From the NCBI GenBank assembly GCA_035551835.1, contig DASZMN010000020.1, forward strand, positions 1 to 64,000: 64,000 bases of DNA, read 5' to 3'. Of this stretch, positions 23,656 through 31,408 are shown one piece after another. The translations under genes were made by a program, and so were the position numbers. This DNA comes from Bog-473 sp035551835 (lineage in GTDB: Bacteria; Actinomycetota; Acidimicrobiia; Acidimicrobiales; RAAP-2). Every line of letters starts with the position of its first letter. Positions within the stretch are counted from its first letter, which is position 1. The notes beneath the pieces are model-generated. The model saw only the letters and a program-made list of their open reading frames with translations, was not told the DNA's origin and did not search any database.

Positions 23656-24316
23656 GTCGGGCCAGTTCCTCTTCGTCGAGGCGCCGGAAGGTCCGCCGCC
23701 CGTTTCCCCGGCTCAGGATGGCGGTCTCCAGGTCACCCGCACCCGGGGTGCGGTCGGGGCCCGCCAGCGCGGCGGTCGCCGCCTTGATCGCGGCCGCCAG
23801 GTCCCAGTCGGCCTGCCAGGCCGCCGCCATCCGCTCGGTGATCGTCTCGGCGTCGCCACCCAGCACGGCGAAGCGGTCCTGGTCGGTGATCGTGCCCTCG
23901 TAGGCGATGTGGTACAGCTGCTTCTCGGACTCCCCGAGCTCGGCCACGAGGACCTCGACCTCGAGCGGCTTCATCTCGTGGGTGAACACGTTGCCGAGAT
24001 ATTGCGCGTACAGGTTCGCCAGCGACCGGGCGTCGACGTCCTCACGGCTGAAGGCGAATCCCTTGGTGTCCGCGTGGCGGATCCCCGCCACGCGGAGTTG
24101 GTCGTACTCGTTGTACTTGCCCACCCCGCCGAACGCGATCCGGTCGTAGATCTCGCTGATCTTGTGCAGGGAGCGCGAGGGGTTCTCGGCCACCATCGCG
24201 ATGCCCTGGTCGTAGGTGGTGGCGACGAGGGAGCGGCCCCGGGCGATGCCCTTCTGGGCGTACTCGGCCCGGTCCTTCATGACCTGCTCGGGCGCCACGT
24301 AGTACGGCATGCTCAT
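23645..24316 (-). CDS. prcA: Proteasome alpha subunit
   Basis: 223 aa; forms the outer gated rings of the 20S proteasome and docks the ATPase Arc/Mpa. Start MSMPYYVAPEQVMKDRAEYAQKGIARGRSLVA contains the alpha-type N-terminal helix and gate, followed by DRIAFGGVGKYNEYDQLRVAGIRHADTKGFAFSREDV. No catalytic N-terminal Thr, as expected for alpha. The ATG at 24316 overlaps the prcB stop by 4 nt. Longer upstream frame is an artefact inside prcB. Confidence 0.96.
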   Translation of the reverse strand: MSMPYYVAPEQVMKDRAEYAQKGIARGRSLVATTYDQGIAMVAENPSRSLHKISEIYDRIAFGGVGKYNEYDQLRVAGIRHADTKGFAFSREDVDARSLANLYAQYLGNVFTHEMKPLEVEVLVAELGESEKQLYHIAYEGTITDQDRFAVLGGDAETITERMAAAWQADWDLAAAIKAATAALAGPDRTPGAGDLETAILSRGNGRRTFRRLDEEELARLLA

Positions 24317-25110
24317 CGCGCACGCTCCGCCTGCAGCCGGGTCATGAGCGTGCCGAAGCGCTCGGCCACGTCGTCCTCGGGCTCCTCGCGGTAGCCCTGG
24401 GCATCCACCACGGCGACGATCGGGTAGATGCGCCGGATCGGGTCGGGGCCGCCGGTGGCCGAGTCCTCGTCGGCGGCGTCCCACAGGGCGCGGATGGCCA
24501 GGTCAAGGCCCTCTTCGAGGGGGAGGCCGGCGCGCCACCCGAGCTTGACCGTGTTGCGGGCGTCGCGCCCCCCAGACCCGGTGGCCTGGAAGTCGATGTC
24601 CTCGTAGTGGCCGCCGGTGACGTCGTAATTGAAGATGCGGCCGGTGCCGCGCATGGTGTCGAAGCCGGCGAAGAGCGGCACCACGGCCAGGCCCTGCATG
24701 GCCATCGGCAGGTTGGTGCGCACCATCTGGGCCAGCTGGTTCGCCTTGCCCTCGAGCGACAGCGTCGAGCCCTCGACCTTCTCGTAGTGCTCGAGCTGGA
24801 CCTGGAACAGCCGGACCATCTCCATGGCCATGCCGGCCGAACCGGCGATCGCCACGGCGGAGTACCGGTCCGCCGGAAAGACCTTCTCCATGGCGTGGTG
24901 GGCGATGATGTTGCCCGCCGTGGCGCGGCGGTCACCGGCCATGACGACGCCGTCGGCCACCCGCAACGCCACCACGGTGGTCCCGTGCGGCACCTGCAGC
25001 GAATGGTCGTGCACCGAGCCGAGTCTCTCGGGCCGCTCGGCCGTCAGCCGCAGGAGGCCGACGAAGTCAGGACCCGGATCGCGCTCCGGGGGAAAGAGAG
25101 GAAGGGCCAC
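24313..25110 (-). CDS. prcB: Proteasome beta subunit
   Basis: 265 aa; catalytic inner-ring subunit. The 43-residue propeptide ends at Gly43 and autocleavage would expose Thr44 (VPHG then TTVVALRVADGV), the N-terminal nucleophile. GDRRATAG, with the conserved Lys/Arg region AMEKVF, and GSAGMAMEM are present. Begins at a GTG 6 nt after pup and overlaps prcA, so pup-prcB-prcA are one transcription unit. The mature enzyme degrades pupylated proteins. Confidence 0.96.
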   Translation of the reverse strand: MALPLFPPERDPGPDFVGLLRLTAERPERLGSVHDHSLQVPHGTTVVALRVADGVVMAGDRRATAGNIIAHHAMEKVFPADRYSAVAIAGSAGMAMEMVRLFQVQLEHYEKVEGSTLSLEGKANQLAQMVRTNLPMAMQGLAVVPLFAGFDTMRGTGRIFNYDVTGGHYEDIDFQATGSGGRDARNTVKLGWRAGLPLEEGLDLAIRALWDAADEDSATGGPDPIRRIYPIVAVVDAQGYREEPEDDVAERFGTLMTRLQAERAR

Positions 25111-25116
25111 CGGGGG

Positions 25117-25326
25117 CTACTGCCCACCCTTTTGCACGTAGTTGCGGACGAACTCCTCTGCGTTGTCCTCGAGCACCTCGTCGATCTCGTCGAGCAGGTC
25201 GTCGAGCTCGGCCTTGATCTTCTCGCCCCGCTCCGACGTGGCCGGGGCGGCCTCTTCGACCTCGACGTCGGTGGCCTCGGTCGTCCGAGCCCCCGATCCC
25301 TTGCGCTTCTGTTCCTGTTCTGCCAT
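25117..25326 (-). CDS. pup: Prokaryotic ubiquitin-like protein Pup
   Basis: 69 aa. Disordered N-terminal half, a central helix (EKIKAELDDLLDEIDEVLEDNAEEFVRNYVQKG) that binds the Arc coiled coil, and a C-terminal Gly-Gly-Gln. The terminal Gln must be deamidated by Dop to Glu before PafA can ligate Pup; dop lies immediately upstream (24 bp). The Gly-Gly-Gln form is the usual one in actinobacteria. Confidence 0.97.
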   Translation of the reverse strand: MAEQEQKRKGSGARTTEATDVEVEEAAPATSERGEKIKAELDDLLDEIDEVLEDNAEEFVRNYVQKGGQ

Positions 25327-25350
25327 CGCCAGTCCTCTTCGAAGTTTCGC

Positions 25351-26844
25351 CTAGGAGTTGAGCCTATTGAGCAGATCCGCCGGCCCTGTGCTTTGCGCCA
25401 GGAGATCGCGGGTGTGCTCGGCCGTCCCCTTTAGGGGGTCCATCATAGGGACGCGCCGCAAGGGATCGGTGCCGATGTCGAACACGAGTGAATCCCAGTT
25501 GGCGGTGACCACCGCATCGGGCCAGCGCGCCAGGCACTTGCCGCGGAACCACGCCCGCGTCCCGCTTGGCGGTTCGGCCACGGCCCTCGTGACCTGGGCC
25601 GGGTCCACCAGCGTGCGCATGTCGAGGCGCCGGTAGACGGATTTCTCGGGTCGGAGGTCGTGGTATTGCAACGCCAGTGCCGCCACCCGCGGGTCCTTCC
25701 AGCCGCACGAGTGCCGGTCCATGTAGGCCAAGAGGAGCTCGCGCTTGGCCACCCAATCGAGGGTGTCGGACAGCGAGGACGGATCCGACTCCAGGCCCCC
25801 CAAGACGGTCTCCCAGTGCTCCATGACGAGGGCTCCCACGGTCCCGTCGTCGCCCAGAGAGGTCAACCCGTACTCCTCGGCGTACTTGCGCGCCGCGCCG
25901 AACAGCTCCCATTGCAGCTCGAGGGCGGTCGCCGTCGAGCCGTCGGTCAGCGCCAAGGGCCGCGACAGGGACAGGTCCGCCGACACCTGGTGCAGCGCGC
26001 GCACCGGGTCGGACAACGACAGGTCCCGCGTGGGTCCCGCCTCGTCCTCGACCATGGACAGCACGATCGCCGTCGTCCCCACCTTGAGCAGCGTCGCGAT
26101 CTCCGACAGGTTGGCGTCGCCGACGATCACGTGGAGGCGCCGGAACCGCTTGGGGTCGGCGTGCGGCTCGTCGCGGGTGTTCACGATCGGGCGCTTCAGC
26201 GTCGTCTCCAGCCCGACGATCTCCTCGAAGAACTCGGCTCGCTGCGAGATCTGGTACTCGACGCTCTCCGCATCGAGCGCCGGCGTCTCCACCCCGACCT
26301 TGCCCGAGCCGGTGTAGAGCGTCCGCGACACGAAGTGCGGGACCACGCCGTCGATCACCCGGGCGAACGCCACCGCCCGATCCATCATGTAGTTCTCGTG
26401 GCAGCCGTAAGAGTTGCCCTTGCCGTCCGAGTTGTTCTTGTGCACGACGGGGGCCGGCTGGTCAGGGATCCGCAGCGCGGCCGCCGTCATCGAACGGCGC
26501 AGGATCTCCTCGCCGGCCTTGTCGTAGAGCAGGCACTCCAACGGCGTGAGGCACTCGGGGCTCGAGTACTCCGGATGCGCGTGGTCCACGTAGAACCGGG
26601 CCCCGTTCGTGAGCACGGTGTTGGCGAGGTGCGTCTCGACCATCGGCGCCAGGGAGCCCTCCCGCGCGAACCCCCGCGCGTCGTTGCCCGGGGTCTCGTC
26701 CTCGAAGTCCCAGCCGATCTGCTGCTCCACGTCGGCCGCGTACGCGTTCACCAGGACCGACGACGCGGCGATGGGGTTCTGCTCGGGACCCGGCGAATGG
26801 ATCCCGTACTCCGTCTCGATGCCGCAGACCTTCGTGGTGGCCAC
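25351..26844 (-). CDS. dop: Pup deamidase/depupylase Dop
   Basis: 497 aa; deamidates the Pup C-terminal Gln and removes Pup from substrates. Starts MATTKVCGIETEYGIHSPG and contains the Dop-loop region before NTVLTNGARFYVDHAHPEYSSPE, in which Asp87 is the expected nucleophile. VHKNNSDGKGNSYGCHENY and NTRDEPHADPKRFRRLHVIVGDANLSE match the shared PafA/Dop fold. The longer N-terminal segment (EDETPGNDARGFAREGSLAP) separates it from PafA. GTG start with a TAGGGT hexamer 6 nt upstream, located right after the arc stop. Confidence 0.97.
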   Translation of the reverse strand: MATTKVCGIETEYGIHSPGPEQNPIAASSVLVNAYAADVEQQIGWDFEDETPGNDARGFAREGSLAPMVETHLANTVLTNGARFYVDHAHPEYSSPECLTPLECLLYDKAGEEILRRSMTAAALRIPDQPAPVVHKNNSDGKGNSYGCHENYMMDRAVAFARVIDGVVPHFVSRTLYTGSGKVGVETPALDAESVEYQISQRAEFFEEIVGLETTLKRPIVNTRDEPHADPKRFRRLHVIVGDANLSEIATLLKVGTTAIVLSMVEDEAGPTRDLSLSDPVRALHQVSADLSLSRPLALTDGSTATALELQWELFGAARKYAEEYGLTSLGDDGTVGALVMEHWETVLGGLESDPSSLSDTLDWVAKRELLLAYMDRHSCGWKDPRVAALALQYHDLRPEKSVYRRLDMRTLVDPAQVTRAVAEPPSGTRAWFRGKCLARWPDAVVTANWDSLVFDIGTDPLRRVPMMDPLKGTAEHTRDLLAQSTGPADLLNRLNS

Positions 26845-26850
26845 GGTGCG

Positions 26851-26856
26851 ACCCTA
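26851..26856 (-). promoter_or_regulatory. -10-like hexamer of dop
   Basis: TAGGGT ends 6 nt before the GTG at 26844, in the 17-bp gap after the arc stop codon. Same arrangement as at arc and tkt, so a leaderless dop transcript is likely. Confidence 0.45.
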
Positions 26857-26861
26857 ACCGT

Positions 26862-28610
26862 CTAGAGGTACTGTCCGGTGCCCACTCGTTCGATCGAGCG
26901 GCCGCCCGTCACCTCCCGGTCCTCGGTGAGGAGCGTACGGACATACACGATGCGCTCGCCCTTCTTGCCCGAGATCCGCGCCCAGTCGTCCGGGTTGGTG
27001 GTGTTGGGGAGGTCCTCGTTCTCCTTGTACTCCTGGCGGATCGACTCCACCATGTCGGAGGTCCGGATGCCGCCGGTCTCACCGGCGATGACCCGCTTGA
27101 CGGCCAGCTTCTTCGCCCGCCGCACGATGTTCTCAATCATGGCCCCGGACGCGAAGTCGCGGTAGTAGAGGATCTCCTTGTCGCCGTTCTGGTAAGTCAC
27201 CTCGAGGAAGCGGTTCTCGTCGTCCTCGCGGTACATCTCGATCACGGTCTGCTCGATCATCGCTTGCACCGCCTTGGCCGGGTCGCCCCCGCCCAACCGC
27301 TGCACCTCGTCGACGTCGAGCGGCACCTCCGTCGTCAGATACCGGCTGAAGATCTGCCCGGCCGCGTCCTCGTTCGGGCGCTCGATCTTGATCTTCACGT
27401 CGAGGCGACCGGGGCGGAGGATGGCCGGGTCGATCAGGTCCTCGCGGTTGGAGGCGCCGATGACGATGACGTCGCGCAACGACTCGACCCCGTCGATCTC
27501 GGCCAGCAGCTGCGGGACGATCGTCGACTCCATGTCCGAGCTGATCCCGGTCCCCCGGGTTCGGAACAGCGACTCCATCTCGTCGAAGAACACGATGACC
27601 GGCATGCCCTCGTCGGCCTTTTCCCGCGCCCGCTGGAACACCTGGCGGATCTGGCGCTCGGTCTCGCCGACGTACTTGTTCAGCAGCTCGGGCCCCTTGA
27701 TGTTGAGGAAGAAGCTCCGCACGTTGTCGTTGCCGGTCTTCTCCGCCACCTTCTTGGCCAACGAGTTGGCGACCGCCTTGGCGATCAGCGTCTTGCCGCA
27801 CCCGGGCGGGCCGTACAAGAGGATCCCCTTGGGCGCCGGCAGCAGGTAGTCGGCGAAGAGCTCGCGGTGCATGTAGGGCAGCTCGACGGCGTCGGTGATC
27901 GCCTCGATCTGGGTGTCGAGCCCGCCGACGTCGGCGTAGGTGATGTCGGGCACCTCTTCGAGGACGAGCTCCTCGCTCTCGAGCTTGGGCAGCTTCTCAA
28001 TCAGCAGCTGCGTCCGCACGTCGAGCAGCAGGGAATCGCCGGCCCGCAACCGCACGCCGAGCATCTCCTCGGACAGCTCGGCCACCCGCTCCTCGTCCGC
28101 CCGCGCGTAGATGATGCAGCGCCGGCGGTCGTCGAGCACTTCCTTGAGCGTCACCACCTCGCCGGCCAGCTCGCCGTCGCGCACGAGCACGACGTTGAGG
28201 CTCTCGTTCAGGACGACCTCGTTGCCCTTCTTGATCTGGCCGGGGTCGATGTCGGGGTGCAGGCTCACGCGCATCTTGCGCCCGGACGAGAAGACGTCGA
28301 CCGTGCCGTCCTCGTTGACCCCGAGGAAGGTGCCGTAGGCAGCCGGCGGCTGGGTGAGCTTCTCGACCTCCTCGCGCAGCGCGGCCAGTTGCTCCTTGGC
28401 CTGCTGGAGGGTGAAGGTCAGCTTCTCGTTCTGCGACGTCGCCTGCGCCAGCTGGCCCTTGGACTCGAGCAGCCGCTCCTCGAGCGCCTGCACCCGGCCT
28501 GGGCTCTCCTGCAGACGGCGGCGGAGCGCGTGGATCTCATCCTCGGCGTCGGCCAGCTCGGCCCGCATGGCCTCGAGCTGAGCTGCGGCTTCGTCAGGAG
28601 TTGCCGTCAC
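26862..28610 (-). CDS. arc: Proteasome-associated AAA ATPase (ARC/Mpa)
   Basis: 582 aa from GTG 28610. An N-terminal coiled coil (about 5-85) that captures Pup is followed by the tandem OB domains (about 90-230), then an AAA module with Walker A GPPGCGKT, Walker B VIVFFDEMES and sensor regions, ending in G-T-G-Q-Y-L. The terminal Gln-Tyr-Leu is the tail that docks into PrcA pockets. The start was chosen because TAGGGT lies 7 nt upstream; an in-frame GTG at 28619 overlaps that hexamer and a TTG at 28652 is also open. First gene of the minus-strand proteasome locus. Confidence 0.95.
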   Translation of the reverse strand: MTATPDEAAAQLEAMRAELADAEDEIHALRRRLQESPGRVQALEERLLESKGQLAQATSQNEKLTFTLQQAKEQLAALREEVEKLTQPPAAYGTFLGVNEDGTVDVFSSGRKMRVSLHPDIDPGQIKKGNEVVLNESLNVVLVRDGELAGEVVTLKEVLDDRRRCIIYARADEERVAELSEEMLGVRLRAGDSLLLDVRTQLLIEKLPKLESEELVLEEVPDITYADVGGLDTQIEAITDAVELPYMHRELFADYLLPAPKGILLYGPPGCGKTLIAKAVANSLAKKVAEKTGNDNVRSFFLNIKGPELLNKYVGETERQIRQVFQRAREKADEGMPVIVFFDEMESLFRTRGTGISSDMESTIVPQLLAEIDGVESLRDVIVIGASNREDLIDPAILRPGRLDVKIKIERPNEDAAGQIFSRYLTTEVPLDVDEVQRLGGGDPAKAVQAMIEQTVIEMYREDDENRFLEVTYQNGDKEILYYRDFASGAMIENIVRRAKKLAVKRVIAGETGGIRTSDMVESIRQEYKENEDLPNTTNPDDWARISGKKGERIVYVRTLLTEDREVTGGRSIERVGTGQYL

Positions 28611-28617
28611 TCGCTTC

Positions 28618-28623
28618 ACCCTA
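28618..28623 (-). promoter_or_regulatory. -10-like hexamer of arc
   Basis: TAGGGT ends 7 nt before GTG 28610. It decides the start codon choice for arc because the alternative GTG 28619 would lie within the hexamer. Confidence 0.45.
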
Positions 28624-28724
28624 GCCCTCGCTTCGGGCGGTTTTGCCGGCAACTTCCGTGCGATCTGGATGAACCGGGCGGGCCACTCCGGACAGGTAGG
28701 CTAAGAGAGGTTTCCGCTGCCAGA

Positions 28725-28754
28725 TTGACGGCGCGCGGGAGGCCTCACTACGGT
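28725..28754 (+). promoter_or_regulatory. Promoter of the ferredoxin gene
   Basis: TTGACG (28725-28730) and TACGGT (28749-28754) are separated by 18 nt, a good sigma-70-like pair. Transcription would start near 28761, giving a 50-nt leader with AAAGGA and ACAGGT before the ATG at 28811. Confidence 0.5.
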
Positions 28755-28810
28755 CCACCTGGCCCGTCGGGCGGTGACGACGAGGGTCGACAAAGGAAAG
28801 AGACAGGTAC

Positions 28811-29047
28811 ATGAAGGTCTGGATCGACCAGGATCTCTGCACGGGGGACGGGCTGTGCGAGGAGATCGCGCCTGCGGTCTTCACCCTTCTCGACGACGGC
28901 TTGGCGTACGTGAAGGAAGGCGACAGCATCAAGAACGACCCGGGTGGCTCGGGCGGCATGGCCGCCGTGCCCGGCGACCTCGAGGACGCCGTCGTCGAGG
29001 CCTCCGAGGAGTGCCCCGGCGAGTGCATCTTCATCGAGCGCGACTAG
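28811..29047 (+). CDS. Ferredoxin, single-cluster [3Fe-4S] type
   Basis: 78 aa electron carrier. N-terminal half MKVWIDQDLCTGDGLCEEIAPAVF and C-terminal EECPGECIFIE give the cluster ligands. In the first motif the spacing is C-x2-D-x2-C, with Asp13 in place of the second Cys of a [4Fe-4S] site, as in the [3Fe-4S] ferredoxins that serve cytochrome P450s. An acidic insertion (YVKEGDSIKNDPGGSGG) separates the halves. Monocistronic, divergent from arc, convergent with trmI. No P450 in the window. Confidence 0.88.
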   Translation: MKVWIDQDLCTGDGLCEEIAPAVFTLLDDGLAYVKEGDSIKNDPGGSGGMAAVPGDLEDAVVEASEECPGECIFIERD

Positions 29048-29138
29048 CTCCACTCCCCCGCTTGCCAGGCCGGCCCTTTTCGGGTGTGGCCGCCGCCCCG
29101 CTCCGCCCCCCGCCGAACCGGCGGCCGGACCCCTTTCG

Positions 29139-30020
29139 CTACTGCCGCTCGGCCGCGCCCGGCGTCTCGTCCGTCTCGTCGGCCGCGTCCGCCTCTTCGG
29201 TCTCTTCGGTCTCGTCACCGGCCGTCGCCGCGAAGCGCACTCCGGCTCCCGCCTCGATGCGGCGTGCGGTCGTGAGAAAGCCGGTGTGCCCAACCATCCG
29301 GTGATCGGGCCGGACCGAGCGGGCCTCGACGTGCCAGGTGCGGCGGATGATCTCCTGCGTCTCGGCCAGACCGAACGGGGCGTCGGGGTCGTCGAGGGCC
29401 TGACGGAGCAAGGCTGTCTGGTTGATGGTCGGCAGGTAGGCCAGCAGGATGCCGCCCGGGCGGAGTGCCGCGCCCGCGGCTGCCACCACCTTGTGCGGCT
29501 CGGGCATGTCCAGCAGGATCCGATCGAGGTCGCGCTCGTCGATCCCCTGCGTCACGTCGCGGATCTCGACCCGATACGAAGGGTCCGGGCCGAGCGCGCC
29601 GACCACGTTCGCCGTCGCCCGCTCGGCGAAGTCCTCACGCAGTTCGTAGCCGACGATCGACGCCCCGGCGCGCAGGACCGTCATGGAGAGGGCGCCCGAC
29701 CCCACCCCGGCCTCGAGCACCCGCTGTCCCGGCCCGATGTCGGCCGCGATGAGGATCGCACCGAGGTCCTTGGGGTAGATGACCTGCGCGCCACGCGGCA
29801 TCTTCAACACCACGTCGCTCAACGTCGGCCGCAGCACGAGGAACGCGCGCCCCGTCGAACCGGTGATGGTCCGTCCTTCGCAGCTGCCGATCAGGTCGTC
29901 GTGCGCCACGACGCCCGCGTGCGTGTGGAAGGTGGCGCCGGGCACCAGCGTGATGAGGTACCGCCGATCCTTGGGGTCGACGAGGAGGACGCGCTCCCCC
30001 GCCGCCAAGGAGCCGGGCAC
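29139..30020 (-). CDS. trmI: tRNA (adenine-N1-)-methyltransferase TrmI
   Basis: 293 aa. Methylates A58 of tRNA (TrmI family, homologue of mycobacterial Rv2118c). N-terminal beta domain (LLVDPKDRRYLITL), YPKDLGAILIAADIGPGQRVLEAGVGSGALS (SAM motif I), RVEIRDV and LDMPEPHKVV (motif IV). A Glu/Asp/Ala-rich tail of about 30 residues follows the catalytic domain. trmI beside the proteasome locus is the usual actinobacterial arrangement. GTG start at 30020, 5 nt after the small membrane protein gene. Confidence 0.94.
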   Translation of the reverse strand: MPGSLAAGERVLLVDPKDRRYLITLVPGATFHTHAGVVAHDDLIGSCEGRTITGSTGRAFLVLRPTLSDVVLKMPRGAQVIYPKDLGAILIAADIGPGQRVLEAGVGSGALSMTVLRAGASIVGYELREDFAERATANVVGALGPDPSYRVEIRDVTQGIDERDLDRILLDMPEPHKVVAAAGAALRPGGILLAYLPTINQTALLRQALDDPDAPFGLAETQEIIRRTWHVEARSVRPDHRMVGHTGFLTTARRIEAGAGVRFAATAGDETEETEEADAADETDETPGAAERQ

Positions 30021-30025
30021 GACCG

Positions 30026-30241
30026 TCAGGCTTCGACGGCGGCGGGCGCTGCCTTGGGGTCGCGCACGGTGATCAGCACCTGCTCACCCGGAGCGACGGT
30101 GACGTTCGACACCACGTTGGTGCGGTCGTTCAGCACGCGTCGCAAGAAGAAGGTCGCGCCCGCCAGGAGGAACCAGTACCAATTGCCGCCCAGCCCCCGG
30201 CGCACCCCGGCGCGCAAGAAGCGCCGCAGGAGGACGTCCAC
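30026..30241 (-). CDS. Small membrane protein, unknown function
   Basis: 71 aa from a GTG at 30241. A basic N-terminus (LLRRFLRAGVRRGLGGN) precedes one hydrophobic segment (WYWFLLAGATFFLRRV), then a short beta-rich tail (TNVVSNVTVAPGEQVLITV). The start follows the stop of the gene at 30243 by one base, so it is coupled. Not recognised. Third of three small membrane protein genes preceding trmI on the minus strand. Confidence 0.55.
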   Translation of the reverse strand: MDVLLRRFLRAGVRRGLGGNWYWFLLAGATFFLRRVLNDRTNVVSNVTVAPGEQVLITVRDPKAAPAAVEA

Positions 30242-30242
30242 G

Positions 30243-30476
30243 TCAGAGGCGCCTGATCTCGACGACGGCTGAACGCGCCCGGCCGCGACGGCGGCCGGCG
30301 AGGAAGGCCAGCGCAATCACCACGATGGCGAAGGCCCCCGCGACGGCCAGTCCACGCGGGGCGGCCGCGCGCACCGTCGCCTCCCCCTCGCCCATCACCT
30401 GCGCGTAGGCCGCCTGCAGGTCGTCGCGAGTGATCAGCCGTCCGTTGCTCCCGGCCTTGGTCGTCGTTCCCGGCAT
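30243..30476 (-). CDS. Small single-pass membrane protein, unknown function
   Basis: 77 aa. A short helical N-terminus (LITRDDLQAAYAQVMGEGEA), one clear membrane helix (LAVAGAFAIVVIALAFLAG) and a basic cytoplasmic end (RRRGRARSAVVEIRRL). The ATG overlaps the TGA of the upstream gene (TGATG). Not recognised; the GTG start of the next gene follows by one base. Confidence 0.6.
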   Translation of the reverse strand: MPGTTTKAGSNGRLITRDDLQAAYAQVMGEGEATVRAAAPRGLAVAGAFAIVVIALAFLAGRRRGRARSAVVEIRRL

Positions 30477-30868
30477 CAGCTCGCTCCCTCCAATGTCTCG
30501 TGTTCCTGGGCCTCTCGCCGTGCCACGACCTCGGGCAGCTTGGCCTTGCCCGGTCCGGCGGTGATCCGCCAGACGGCCACGCCGATCACGGCCAGCCCGA
30601 GCACGAAGACCGCAGCGTAGGGCACCCAGGACCAGTTGCCGGTCAAGGCGGCCCCCGTCTCGGTCTGGAGCAGGCGCAGCACGCCGAGCAGGATCAGCAA
30701 GAGGCCGAAGGCGAGGAAGAACGATCCGGCGATCCCCATGTAGAGGAACCGCCCCAGGCCCTTCAGGGGCTGGATCGTCTCCTGCTTGATGTAGTCGACC
30801 GTCAGCTGGAACGCATCGTCGCCGGCGTGCCGCAGCCCGTGGCTGCCGTTGTCAGACCGTGGTGTCAT
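30476..30868 (-). CDS. Two-pass membrane protein, holin-superfamily-like (tentative)
   Basis: 130 aa from ATG 30868 (MTPRSDNGSHG); an upstream frame extends further but lacks coding character. A soluble helix (AFQLTVDYIKQETIQPL) precedes two membrane helices (about 46-72 and 86-112: FFLAFGLLLILLGVLRLL and AVFVLGLAVIGVAVWRI). The layout resembles actinobacterial Phage_holin_3_6-like proteins, none of which is phage-borne here. First gene of the run 30868 to 29139. Confidence 0.55.
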   Translation of the reverse strand: MTPRSDNGSHGLRHAGDDAFQLTVDYIKQETIQPLKGLGRFLYMGIAGSFFLAFGLLLILLGVLRLLQTETGAALTGNWSWVPYAAVFVLGLAVIGVAVWRITAGPGKAKLPEVVARREAQEHETLEGAS

Positions 30869-30923
30869 GTGGCGGACAATCCTTGTGCCTGGGCGGACGC
30901 AGCGCAACAACCCTGAGCGCGCG

Positions 30924-31346
30924 TCATTCTCGCTCCTTGTACACATAGGTGGACGAAGCCCGGGCCACCAGTCGTGCGGCGTCGTCGTCGCCCGGGTGCG
31001 GACGTGCCACGACGCTCGCCTCCACGAAGGCGACGCGGCGGCCGCCGGACACCACCTCCGCCGTGCACTCGAGCTCCGCTCCCGGGTGCACGGCGCCGAG
31101 GAAGCTGATCTTCATCTCGGCGTTGGAACAGAAGACCTTGCGCCCCTCGGCGTAGGTCACGGCCGCCGCGCCCATGGCCGAATCGGCGAAGGCGCCCAGG
31201 AAGCCCCCTTGCATGATCCCGGCCGGATTGGCGAAGCGTTCGTCCGCCTTCATGCGCCAGATCGTCCGCCCCCGCGTCGCCTTGTCCACGCAGGTCATGC
31301 CCAAGGTGAGGTCGCTGTTTGGGGGCACCTGCATGCGGGAAGCCAT
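30924..31346 (-). CDS. PaaI-type hotdog thioesterase
   Basis: 140 aa, about normal for the family. NPAGIMQGGFLGAFADSAMGAAAVTYAEG is the HGG-type hotdog helix region (here QGG), followed by FCSNAEMKISFLGAVHPGAELECTAEVVSGGRRVAFVEASV. Family enzymes hydrolyse acyl- or phenylacetyl-CoA thioesters. Start ATG 31346 chosen (MASRMQVPPNSDL); a longer frame to 31424 would overlap the tkt promoter. Divergent from tkt. Confidence 0.82.
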   Translation of the reverse strand: MASRMQVPPNSDLTLGMTCVDKATRGRTIWRMKADERFANPAGIMQGGFLGAFADSAMGAAAVTYAEGRKVFCSNAEMKISFLGAVHPGAELECTAEVVSGGRRVAFVEASVVARPHPGDDDAARLVARASSTYVYKERE

Positions 31347-31396
31347 GAAGGATGAATAGTAGGTGACGCCCCTGCCAGCGGGCGTGGAGGGACGGT

Positions 31397-31402
31397 TAGG
31401 GT
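31397..31402 (+). promoter_or_regulatory. -10-like hexamer of tkt
   Basis: TAGGGT ends 6 nt before the GTG at 31409; no Shine-Dalgarno sequence. Drives the pentose-phosphate gene run. Confidence 0.45.
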
Positions 31403-31408
31403 GACCAC

